This document shows, piece by piece, positions 19,394 to 27,142 of a DNA stretch of 64,000 bases. The translations under genes were made by a program, and so were the position numbers. Within the stretch, counting starts at the first letter, position 1. Every line of letters starts with the position of its first letter. Under the pieces are notes generated by a model. The model was not told the origin of the DNA and searched no databases. It was given only the letters and a program-made list of their open reading frames with translations. Location of the stretch: NCBI RefSeq assembly GCF_029870595.1, contig NZ_JAPDIR010000002.1, positions 310,001 through 374,000 of the forward strand, read 5' to 3'. Origin of the DNA: Sphingomonas sp. CBMAI 2297. Lineage in GTDB: Bacteria; Pseudomonadota; Alphaproteobacteria; Sphingomonadales; Sphingomonadaceae.

Positions 19394-21463
19394 TTGAAGA
19401 AATATCTGCTGCTCGCATCGGCCGTGGCCGTGCTCGCCGTGCCGGCGATCGGGTTCAGCCAGCAATCCGCCGCGCCCGTCGCCGCCGGCGCCGCCGATGC
19501 GGGCGCTGCGCGCTACGGCGCCTGGGGCTTCGACCTTACCGGCATGGACAAGAGCGTGAAGCCGGGCGACGACTGGTATCGCTTCGTCAACGGCGCCTGG
19601 ACGGATCGTACGGCGATCCCGGCCGATCGTTCCTCCTATGGCGCCTTCGCCGTGCTGCGCGATCTCTCGGAAGTGCGGATGCGCAGCCTCATCTCGGGCT
19701 ATAGCGCCACCGATGCCGCGCACCCCGACCGGATGAAGGCGGCGATCCTCTATTCGGGCTTCATGGACGAGGCGCTGGCCGAGAAGCTCGACGCCCAGCC
19801 GCTGGTCGAGCGCCTGGCGCCGGTGAAGGCGGCGGCCGGCAAGGACGACCTGGCCAGGCTGATGGGCGCCTCGGTCGGCGGCTTCGGCGCCAGCTTCTTC
19901 GGCGTGGGCGTGAACGACGACGCCAAGAACCCGGACGTCTATGCCCTGTATCTGCGCCAGTCGGGTCTCGGCCTCGGCGATCGCGACCTGTATCTCGACG
20001 CCAAGTTCGCGCCGCAGCTGGCGCGCTACCAGCAATATGTCGCGCAGATGCTCGGCATGGCCGGCTGGGCGGATGCCGATGCGGCGGCGGCCAAGGTCGT
20101 CGCGATGGAGACCCGGATCGCCAAGGCGCACTGGACGCGCGCGCAGAGCCGCGATCGCGACAAGACCTACAACCCCACCGGCATCGCCGAGCTGAAGGCG
20201 CAGGCGCCGGGCTTTGGCTGGGACGCCTTCTGGGCGGCCGCCGGCCTTGGCAAGGCCGATCGCGTGATCGTCGCGCAGAACAGCGCGATTCCGGTGATCG
20301 CCAAGATCTTCGCCGATGCCGATCTCGACACGCTCAAGGCCTGGCAGGCCTTCCGCACCACCGACGACATCGCGCCGCTGCTGTCGAAGCGCTTCGTCGA
20401 TGCGCAGTTCGAGTTCCGCTCCAAGTTCCTGAACGGCCAGCCGCAGCAGCGCGAGCGCTGGAAGCGCGCGGTGGCGTTCACCGAGCGCGGTATCGGCGAG
20501 GGCGTGGGCCGCGACTATGTCGCGCTCTATTTCCCGCCGGCCTCCAAGGCGAAGATGGACACGCTGGTGGCGAACCTGCGCGTCGCGCTGGCCGGCCGGA
20601 TCGACAAGCTCGCCTGGATGAGCCCGGCCACCAGGGCCCAGGCCCAGGCCAAGCTCAAGGGCTTCACCGTCAAGATCGGCTATCCCGACAAGTGGCGCGA
20701 TTATTCCGCGCTCGAAGTGAAGCCGGGCGACGTGGTCGGCAATGCCGAGCGCTCCGGCCGCTTCGAATGGGACTATCGCCGCAACCGCCTGGGCGGGCCG
20801 GTGGACAAGGCCGAATGGGGCATGACCCCGCAGACGGTGAACGCCTATTACAACCCGGTGAAGAACGAGATCGTCTTCCCGGCCGCGATCCTGCAGGCGC
20901 CCTTCTTCGATCCGCAGGCGGACGACGCGGTGAACTATGGCGGCATCGGCGGCGTGATCGGCCACGAGATCAGCCATGGCTTCGACGATCAGGGCCGCAA
21001 GTCCGACGGCAATGGCGTGCTGCGCGACTGGTGGACGGCGGAGGATGCCGCCAAGTTCGAGGCCCAGGCTTCGCGGCTCGGCGCCCAGTACGAGGCCTAT
21101 AGCTTCGACGGGCTGCCCGGCGTCCACATCAACGGCCGCGCGTCGATGGGCGAGAATATCGGCGACCTGGGCGGCGTGCTGATCGCGCTCGATGCCTATC
21201 ACCAGTCGCTGGGCGGCAAGAAGGCGAAGCTGATCGACGGCTATACCGGCGACCAGCGCTTCTTCCTGGGCTGGGGCCAGGTGTGGCGCACGCTGTTCCG
21301 CACCGAGGCGCTGCGCCAGCAGCTGGTCAGCGATCCGCACTCGCCCGGCCAGATCCGCGCGGTGAATCCGCTGCGCAACGTCGACGCCTGGTATGCGGCG
21401 TGGAAGATCGGGCCGGACCAGAAGCAATATGTCGCGCCGGCGGACCGGGTGCGCATCTGGTGA
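19394..21463 (+). CDS. M13-family (neprilysin/PepO-like) zinc endopeptidase
   Basis: Exported metallopeptidase of 689 residues that cleaves oligopeptides. The TTG start is supported by a GGGGGATC site nearby and the following signal peptide (KKYLLLASAVAVLAVPAIGFS). Family motifs are VNAYYNPVKNEIVFPAAILQ (the NAY/F substrate-binding segment), HEISH (His524, Glu525, His528) in GHEISHGFDDQG, ENIGDLGG with the third zinc ligand, and a C-terminal DRVRIW matching the family CxxW end without the cysteine. It is probably periplasmic or outer-membrane linked. A terminator follows. Confidence 0.94.
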   Translation: MKKYLLLASAVAVLAVPAIGFSQQSAAPVAAGAADAGAARYGAWGFDLTGMDKSVKPGDDWYRFVNGAWTDRTAIPADRSSYGAFAVLRDLSEVRMRSLISGYSATDAAHPDRMKAAILYSGFMDEALAEKLDAQPLVERLAPVKAAAGKDDLARLMGASVGGFGASFFGVGVNDDAKNPDVYALYLRQSGLGLGDRDLYLDAKFAPQLARYQQYVAQMLGMAGWADADAAAAKVVAMETRIAKAHWTRAQSRDRDKTYNPTGIAELKAQAPGFGWDAFWAAAGLGKADRVIVAQNSAIPVIAKIFADADLDTLKAWQAFRTTDDIAPLLSKRFVDAQFEFRSKFLNGQPQQRERWKRAVAFTERGIGEGVGRDYVALYFPPASKAKMDTLVANLRVALAGRIDKLAWMSPATRAQAQAKLKGFTVKIGYPDKWRDYSALEVKPGDVVGNAERSGRFEWDYRRNRLGGPVDKAEWGMTPQTVNAYYNPVKNEIVFPAAILQAPFFDPQADDAVNYGGIGGVIGHEISHGFDDQGRKSDGNGVLRDWWTAEDAAKFEAQASRLGAQYEAYSFDGLPGVHINGRASMGENIGDLGGVLIALDAYHQSLGGKKAKLIDGYTGDQRFFLGWGQVWRTLFRTEALRQQLVSDPHSPGQIRAVNPLRNVDAWYAAWKIGPDQKQYVAPADRVRIW

Positions 21464-21488
21464 GGTGATTGCCGACGAGCATGAAGAG

Positions 21489-21520
21489 GGCCCGCCGATC
21501 GCCTGACCGGCGGGCCTTTT
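21489..21520 (+). terminator. Rho-independent terminator after M13 peptidase
   Basis: GGCCCGCCG (21489-21497) pairs with CGGCGGGCC (21508-21516), followed by TTTT. Confidence 0.85.
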
Positions 21521-21536
21521 CCTGGGTGCGGGGCGG

Positions 21537-22436
21537 CTAGCGCGCCTTCCCCGCCTCTTCGTCGGCCAGCCGCTTGGCCAGCGCCGTCGCGGATCGGGTC
21601 GCATAGGCGCGACAGGCGGTGGGATCGAGATAGGGGTTCGGTCGCACGCCCTTGGCGAAACGCGCATATTTCTCGACGCCGCCCGAATTGTCGGGATGCG
21701 CGCTGAACATGATGTCGCAGGGCATCGCGCGGAACCTGGCTTGAGAAGCGCGGAAGCTCGCGACCACTTCGGGATGCCTGGTGAAGCGATAGCCGTCGGC
21801 GGCGACCGGGTTGAGGCTCGCGGCGAAGACCATCGTCCTGCACGCGCGGCCCTCGCAGCTTCGCCAGGTCCAGCTCATGCTTCCCGGCGTATGGCCCGGC
21901 GTGGCGCGGGCGGTGACGGTGACGTTGCCCAGCCGGATCGCCTCGCCGTCCTTCACCACCCGCACCCGGGAGACGGCGGGGAAGGGCACCAGCCATGCCA
22001 CCTGCGGGTCGTCCGCGCTGCTCATGCCGCGCCTGAGCGATGCCGCGGCCCAGTCGCTCGCCAGCACCGTGGCGCCGCTGTCGCGGGCGAGGGCGGCGAG
22101 CCCGCCGGCATGGTCGAAATGCGGCTCGGTGCTGAGGATGAGCTTCACGTCCTCGATGCGATAGCCGAGCTTCTTGAGGTTCGCCTCGATCGCGTGGACC
22201 GATTGCGGCACGGCGCCGTCGATCAGGATCAGCCCCTTGCCGGTGTCGATCAGGCCGACGTTCATGCCCTGGAAGCCGACCAGATAGCTGTTGCCATGGA
22301 CCCGGATCGGCGCCTGCGGACCGATCCACTTGGCGGCCGCCTCGGGGGCGATCGGGCGAGTGAGCGGATCGTCCTGCTGCTGCGGCGCGGGCGCGGCGGC
22401 GAGCAGGGCGAGCGCGGCGAGGTGGATCGACTTCAT
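21537..22436 (-). CDS. Subclass B3-like metallo-beta-lactamase with Glu in the first zinc position
   Basis: Exported metallo-beta-lactamase-fold hydrolase of 299 residues. The signal peptide (MKSIHLAALALLAAAPAP) is followed by the fold's zinc motifs: EPHFDH (Glu104, His106, Asp108, His109), GHTPGS (His182), SLNPVA (Ser207) and SAHPDN (His247), with the spacing and the Ser of subclass B3. The canonical HxHxDH first His is Glu here. I recall B3 enzymes with Gln or Glu at this position, so the protein may still be an active beta-lactamase with altered zinc binding, or a different hydrolase. ATG follows AAGGAGCCCAGG. It is divergent from an EamA transporter, and a decayed copy of its 5' end lies at 22690-22753. 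Confidence 0.85.
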   Translation of the reverse strand: MKSIHLAALALLAAAPAPQQQDDPLTRPIAPEAAAKWIGPQAPIRVHGNSYLVGFQGMNVGLIDTGKGLILIDGAVPQSVHAIEANLKKLGYRIEDVKLILSTEPHFDHAGGLAALARDSGATVLASDWAAASLRRGMSSADDPQVAWLVPFPAVSRVRVVKDGEAIRLGNVTVTARATPGHTPGSMSWTWRSCEGRACRTMVFAASLNPVAADGYRFTRHPEVVASFRASQARFRAMPCDIMFSAHPDNSGGVEKYARFAKGVRPNPYLDPTACRAYATRSATALAKRLADEEAGKAR

Positions 22437-22559
22437 CCTGGGCTCCTTGATTTGCTGCCCGGCGAGATGATCCATGCGACGGCGCGCGCGCAAACCAGCA
22501 TTTCTCGGAAGAGCCATTAGCTGGATTAATGGATGAAAGCTCGTAGCCATTTCCCAACC

Positions 22560-22673
22560 ATTGCCATCCCGGCCCTGGCGAGGACGAGAGGGGAAGGCGA
22601 GGCGGTGCGCATCGTGCGGATCGGGCGGGACGGGCGCTTGCCTTGGGCCGTGGCGACAGTGGCGGCGGCGGTG
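22560..22673 (+). pseudogene. Decayed 5' fragment of EamA transporter gene
   Basis: Unit-1 counterpart of the transporter start: CCCGGCCCTGGCGAGGAC and the GTGGCGACAGTGGCGGCGGCG segment match 22885-23009 but run into the second lactamase fragment instead of a transporter. Confidence 0.55.
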
Positions 22674-22689
22674 GGATTCTGCAGCTGCA

Positions 22690-22753
22690 GCTGCTGCGCG
22701 GGCGCGGGCGCGGCGGCGAGCAGGGCGAGCGCGGCGAGATGGATCGGCTTCAT
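22690..22753 (-). pseudogene. Decayed 5' fragment of the metallo-beta-lactamase gene
   Basis: Encodes MKPIHLAALALLAAAPAPAQ with its GGAGCCCAGG ribosome-binding site, nearly identical to the intact gene's signal peptide, then loses similarity after about 21 codons. The frame remains open to 22526 but encodes no lactamase motif. Confidence 0.65.
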
Positions 22754-22974
22754 CCTGGGCTCCTTGGTTCGATGCCCGGCGGCGTGATCCGCCGGGCGAC
22801 GTGCGTGCAACCCATCATTTCTTTTGCGGAACCATTGGCTGGATTGATGGCCGAAGGAAGGCATGAAGCCGCTTGCCGGCCATCGCCCTCCCGGCCTTGG
22901 CGAGAATGCGGTTCGCGAGGATGCGGGAAGCGGGTAAGGCCGCGCGAATCGAGAGGATCGGGTGGAGTAGGCGC

Positions 22975-23859
22975 GTGCTCTGGGCGGTGGCGACGGTGGC
23001 GGCGGCGGCATTTCAAGTGGGCCGCAACGCGCTTCAGCGCGGCATGATGTCGAACACCGGCCCCTGGGGCGCGACGCTGGTGCGTTTCCTGTTCGGCTTG
23101 CCCTTCTCGCTCGTCTTCACCGCGATCGCCGTCGCGGTCACGCCGCATGTCCAGCCGCAGTTCGGCTGGGCGTTCTGGTGGCCGGCGCTCGCCGGGGCGC
23201 TGGCGCAGGTGATCGCCACCGCCGCGCTGCTGCTCGCGATGCACCATGCCGGCTTCGCGGTCGGCACCGCGCTCCAGCAGAGCTCGGTCCCGCTCGCCGC
23301 CACTGTCGGCCTGCTCGTGTTCGGCGACAATCTCTCGGCGCTCGGCTGGGCGGGCGTGGCGGTGACGACGCTGGGGCTCGCCATGCTGGTCTGGCCGAAA
23401 AGGGTCGAGGGCACCGGGCACCCGGCGCTCGGCATCGCGTTCGGCGTCGCCTCGGGCCTGTTGTTCGGTTTCGCGCTCAATGCGTTCCGCCATGCCGGGC
23501 TGCGGCTCGAGCCGCATCACCCCTTCTTCTCGGCCATGGCCTGTGTCGCGATCGTCCAGGCGGTGCAGGCGGCGGGGCTGGGGCTCTATCTCGGCATGCG
23601 CGACCGGGCCGCGCTCGTCGCGGTGATCGCCGGCTGGCGCCAGTCGCTGGGCGCCGGCCTGTTCGGCGCGCTTGCCTCCTCGGGCTGGTTCCTGGCGCTC
23701 AACCTGGCGCCGGCCGCCGCGGTGCGCGCGCTCGGCGTGATCGAGATGCCCATCGCCGCGGCCGCCGGCCACCGTCTGTTCCGCGAGGCGCTGAGCCTGC
23801 GCCAGGCCCTTGGCGTGATCCTGATCACTGCCGGCGTGGCGATGACGGCGATGTATTGA
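22975..23859 (+). CDS. EamA/DMT-family transporter
   Basis: Inner-membrane transporter of about 294 residues with ten predicted helices in two EamA repeats, as in drug/metabolite exporters such as RhaT/RarD relatives. Helix 1 (LWAVATVAAAAFQVGRNALQ) starts right at the chosen GTG (22975), which has GGTGGAGTAGG seven bases before it; ATG codons at 22906 and 22921 and TTG at 22873 are in-frame alternatives. The substrate is unknown. The beginning of the gene lies in the right-hand unit of the local tandem duplication. Confidence 0.82.
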   Translation: MLWAVATVAAAAFQVGRNALQRGMMSNTGPWGATLVRFLFGLPFSLVFTAIAVAVTPHVQPQFGWAFWWPALAGALAQVIATAALLLAMHHAGFAVGTALQQSSVPLAATVGLLVFGDNLSALGWAGVAVTTLGLAMLVWPKRVEGTGHPALGIAFGVASGLLFGFALNAFRHAGLRLEPHHPFFSAMACVAIVQAVQAAGLGLYLGMRDRAALVAVIAGWRQSLGAGLFGALASSGWFLALNLAPAAAVRALGVIEMPIAAAAGHRLFREALSLRQALGVILITAGVAMTAMY

Positions 23860-23924
23860 CCCGCGCGCGCCGGGCAGCGGGAAGGGGCTGGCGCGGCCCC
23901 TCCGCCTTTGCCAGTCTCCCGGGC

Positions 23925-25190
23925 ATGACCAAGCTCCGCCGCCTGCTCGCCATCGCCTTCCTGCTGCTCCCTGGCAGCGCCTTCGCCCAGAAAGTGCCGG
24001 TGCTGCTCGTTCCCGATCGCGTCTTCACGGCGAGCGACCGCGCGATGCATGCCGGCTGGAAGGTCCTCGTCGCCGATGGCAGGATCGTGGCGGTCGGTCC
24101 GGACGTCGCCGCACCGCCCGGCGCGGAGACGCGGGCGCTGCCCGGCACCACGCTGCTGCCTGGGCTGATCGACCTCCACGTCCATCTCTTCCTCCATCCC
24201 TATGACGAGACGAGCTGGAACGACCAGGTGATGAAGGAGCCGCTGGCGCTCCGCACCGCCCGGGCGGTCGCGCATGCCCGCGCGACGCTGATGGCGGGAT
24301 TCACGACGGTCCGCGACCTCGGCACCGAGGGCGCGGGGGAGGCGGATGCCGGGCTCAAGCAGGCGATCCAGCAGGGCATCGTGCCCGGCCCGCGCCTGCT
24401 CATCGCCGGCCGCGCCCTGGTCGCCACCGGCGCCTATGGCCCCAAGGGCTATGCCTATGACGTGCCGCAGGGGGCCGAGGAGGTGAGCGGGGAGGGGATC
24501 GTCCCCGCGGTGCGCCGGCAGATCGCGCACGGGGCCGACTGGGTGAAATTCTATGCCGATTATCGCTGGGGGCCGGGCGAGCCCAGCCGCGCGACCTTCA
24601 GCCTTGGCGAGCTGGAGGCGGGCATCGCCGCCGCGCATGATGCCGGGCGCAAGGTCGCGGTGCATGCCAGCACGCCCGAGGGGATGCGCCGCGCGATCCT
24701 GGCCGGGGCCGACACGATCGAGCATGGCAACGACGCCACGCCGGCGGTGTTCGCGCTGATGAAGGCGCGCGGCGTGGCATTCTGTCCCACGCTCGCGGCC
24801 ACCGATGCGATCGCCCGCTATGGCGGCTGGAACGGGACGGCGCCCGAGCCCGAGGCGATCCGCGCCAAGCGCGCCAGCTATGCCGCCGCGCTCGCGGCGG
24901 GCGTGACGATGTGCGTGGGCGGCGATACCGGCGTGTTCGCGCACGGCGCCAACGCGCGGGAGATCGGGCTGATGGTCGCCTGGGGGATGAAGCCGCTCGA
25001 CGCGCTCTGGACGGCGACGGCCGGGAACGCGAAGCTGCTCGGGCTGGGCGACGAGATCGGCACCATCGCGCCCGGGCGAATCGCCGATCTGGTCGCCGTT
25101 GCCGGCGATCCCGCCGCGAACATCGGTGCGCTCGATACGGTGACCATGGTGATGCAGCACGGCCATCTTGTCCGGATGCCCGGCGAATGA
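23925..25190 (+). CDS. Exported metal-dependent amidohydrolase (imidazolonepropionase/prolidase-like)
   Basis: Metal-dependent hydrolase of 421 residues with a signal peptide (KLRRLLAIAFLLLPGSAFA). The amidohydrolase barrel shows LPGLIDLHVH (first two metal ligands), a Lys in DWVKFYADY suited to carboxylation, VHAS, EHGNDATP and GGDTG (catalytic Asp), followed by GLGDEIGTIAPGRIADLVAV, the family's closing motif. Relatives cleave Xaa-Pro or Xaa-Arg dipeptides or cyclic amides; the substrate here is open. The gene starts 66 bases after the transporter stop on the same strand, so the two may be co-transcribed. Confidence 0.88.
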   Translation: MTKLRRLLAIAFLLLPGSAFAQKVPVLLVPDRVFTASDRAMHAGWKVLVADGRIVAVGPDVAAPPGAETRALPGTTLLPGLIDLHVHLFLHPYDETSWNDQVMKEPLALRTARAVAHARATLMAGFTTVRDLGTEGAGEADAGLKQAIQQGIVPGPRLLIAGRALVATGAYGPKGYAYDVPQGAEEVSGEGIVPAVRRQIAHGADWVKFYADYRWGPGEPSRATFSLGELEAGIAAAHDAGRKVAVHASTPEGMRRAILAGADTIEHGNDATPAVFALMKARGVAFCPTLAATDAIARYGGWNGTAPEPEAIRAKRASYAAALAAGVTMCVGGDTGVFAHGANAREIGLMVAWGMKPLDALWTATAGNAKLLGLGDEIGTIAPGRIADLVAVAGDPAANIGALDTVTMVMQHGHLVRMPGE

Positions 25191-25299
25191 CATGATGCTT
25201 TCATCGGCGATTCATGAAGCGGATCCGCGCGGATGCTTCATCGCGGGCGCGTTATTTGGCCCATTGCTTGGGAGATTGCCTGAGCGATCGCCTGATTGG

Positions 25300-25361
25300 C
25301 TGTAATATTATCGTCATTTTTCTGTCATCGTAACGACTCTCACAACTCATGTACGTGTCAT
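25300..25361 (+). promoter_or_regulatory. Array of six 11-bp-phased Pho-box-like heptamers
   Basis: Heptamers start every 11 bases: CTGTAAT (25300), TCGTCAT (25311), CTGTCAT (25322), ACGACTC (25333, degenerate), AACTCAT (25344), GTGTCAT (25355), each followed by four AT-rich bases. This is the arrangement of PhoB half-sites (CTGTCAT repeated at 11-bp spacing). It ends 97 bases before the lipoprotein ATG, which suits an activator bound at and above the -35 position. Confidence 0.7.
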
Positions 25362-25457
25362 TATCCCGGCCTAACCCCGGCCCGGGCGCAAAGGGGGCAA
25401 TCGTTTCGATCGCCGCGCGCCCGGATCAGCAACGATACGACCGGGAGTTTTTGCGCG

Positions 25458-27056
25458 ATGGCGAGCTTCAAGCGCTTCGGCCTCATTCTCATGACGACAG
25501 CCGCCTCTGCGGCACTCTCCGCGTGTAACGGCGCGGGCAATGTGGCATCCCCGGGCGCCGGCAGCGTCGTCATCGTGACGCCGACGCCGACTCCGCCGGC
25601 CACGCCGACTCCGACGCCGCCGTCGGCGATCACCGCGGCTCAGTTCGCGGCGGTCACCACGCAGAACGGCCTCAGCATCACGGCGCAGGAGCAGCTCGAC
25701 ATCGTCAATGCGGGCTCGAACAACAACGTCAACGGCACCAATCAGCTGAACGGCATCTTCCCGGTCAGCGCGACTTCGCTGACTCCGGCCTTCAACCCGG
25801 CGACGCTCAATCCCTTCTTCGTCAGCACCAACTATGTCGGCGCGCTCAACGGCCCGACCGACACGGCGTTCGACGGCTGGACCTGCAACTCGACCACGGC
25901 CAATTTCGGCGCGACCAGCGCCAACTGCACGGCGGTTCCCGCGATCGGCAGCGGCGGCTCGACCGCGGCCTGCCCGGCCGGCACCACCGATGACGGCCTG
26001 ACCCAGACCTTCCGCCTGTGCCGCCTGCCCCAGGCGATCACCGCCGACCTGTCGCTGCCGAAGATCTCGGGCGTGGTCTATCGTCTGCGCGGCCAGACCG
26101 AGGTCGGCACCGATCAGGGCGCGACCGGCGGTGCCGGCGTGACGCTCACCATCGCGGCCGGCGTCGTCATCGCGGCCGATTCGACCGAGCCGACCAACGA
26201 CCTGCTGCTCGTCAATCGCGGCTCGAAGATCCAGGCGGTGGGCACGGTCACCCAGCCGATCATCTTCACCTCGCAGCAGAATCTCGCCAACAACGGCGTC
26301 AGCGACGTGACCCAGGGCCAGTGGGGCGGCATCATCCTGCTCGGCCGCTCGACCACCGCGGTCTGCGCCTCGGGCACCGGCGGCAGCACCGGCACTCCCT
26401 GCCAGCAGGCGATCGAGGGCGTGACCGGCCGCTTCTACGGCGGCAGCAACGAAGCCGACAGCAGCGGCCAGATGTCGTTCGTCCAGATCCGCTACACCGG
26501 CATCGCCATCTCCGACGGCAACGAGCTCCAGGGCCTGACGCTGGGCGCCACCGGCTCGGGCACGATCATCGACCATGTCCAGAGCCACAACTCGGCGGAT
26601 GACGGTGTCGAGATCTTCGGCGGCACCACCAACCTGAAGTATTTCGCGGTGACCGGCGCCGACGACGACGGCTTCGACGTCGACAATGGCTGGCGCGGCT
26701 TCATGCAGTTCATCATCGCCGCGCAGAAGGTGTCGGGCGCGACCGCCGACTCCTTCTCGACCGAGATCGACTCGAACGGCGCCGAGGACCTGCTGCCCCG
26801 CACCTGGGGCCGCTACGCCAACTTCACCTTCATCCAGACCGCGCTGGCGCCGGCTGCCATCCGCATCCGCGGCGGTGCCGACTTCAACTTCGTCAACGGC
26901 ATCGTGAAGACTCCGGCCAATGTGGCCTGCGTCAACATGGTCGCGGGCGAGACCAGCGCCAGCGACCGCTCGACGATCCGGCCGGCCAACCCGGCGCTCC
27001 AGGATCAGGGCCCGCCGGTGTTCAACTCGGTCTATTTCAGCTGCAACGGCCGCTGA
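25458..27056 (+). CDS. Exported lipoprotein behind Pho boxes, possibly ElpS-like
   Basis: A 532-residue lipoprotein: the signal peptide ends LSAC (residues 19-22), followed by a Thr-Pro-rich spacer (TPTPTPPATPTPTPP) and a large domain rich in Asn, Gly and Thr with repeated beta-strand signals such as GTIIDHVQSHNSADDGVEIFGG, suggesting a right-handed beta-helix. No enzymatic motif is identified. A TonB receptor follows 86 bases downstream. Promoter half-sites suggest phosphate-starvation control. From memory, Caulobacter ElpS is a PhoB-controlled secreted lipoprotein encoded beside a TonB receptor and type II secretion genes; homology to it is inference. The ATG follows GGGAGTTTTTGCGCG. Confidence 0.85.
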   Translation: MASFKRFGLILMTTAASAALSACNGAGNVASPGAGSVVIVTPTPTPPATPTPTPPSAITAAQFAAVTTQNGLSITAQEQLDIVNAGSNNNVNGTNQLNGIFPVSATSLTPAFNPATLNPFFVSTNYVGALNGPTDTAFDGWTCNSTTANFGATSANCTAVPAIGSGGSTAACPAGTTDDGLTQTFRLCRLPQAITADLSLPKISGVVYRLRGQTEVGTDQGATGGAGVTLTIAAGVVIAADSTEPTNDLLLVNRGSKIQAVGTVTQPIIFTSQQNLANNGVSDVTQGQWGGIILLGRSTTAVCASGTGGSTGTPCQQAIEGVTGRFYGGSNEADSSGQMSFVQIRYTGIAISDGNELQGLTLGATGSGTIIDHVQSHNSADDGVEIFGGTTNLKYFAVTGADDDGFDVDNGWRGFMQFIIAAQKVSGATADSFSTEIDSNGAEDLLPRTWGRYANFTFIQTALAPAAIRIRGGADFNFVNGIVKTPANVACVNMVAGETSASDRSTIRPANPALQDQGPPVFNSVYFSCNGR

Positions 27057-27142
27057 GGCCCCTGCAGCTCGTGCGGAAACTGTCGGGGCGGCGAGATCCG
27101 CTGCCCCGACATTGCTCATAAATTCTACTGGGTGACACGGCC

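Larger units (their letters stand above)
22385..23010. repeat. Diverged tandem duplication of the lactamase/transporter 5' region
   Basis: Two units of about 300 bases, roughly 22385-22673 and 22690-23010, align along their length with an offset of 317 at the lactamase start codons (22436 and 22753) and 337 at the transporter segment (GGGCSGTGGCGACRGTGGCGGCGG). Each contains the lactamase ribosome-binding site and signal-peptide codons, the divergent intergenic region and the transporter's first codons. Only the outer ends lead into complete genes. Confidence 0.8.

Noticed and set aside
22526-22753. A small intact secreted protein sharing the lactamase signal peptide
   Set aside because: After the copied signal peptide the frame reads through duplicated intergenic DNA antisense to the transporter start, so it is better explained as a duplication remnant.
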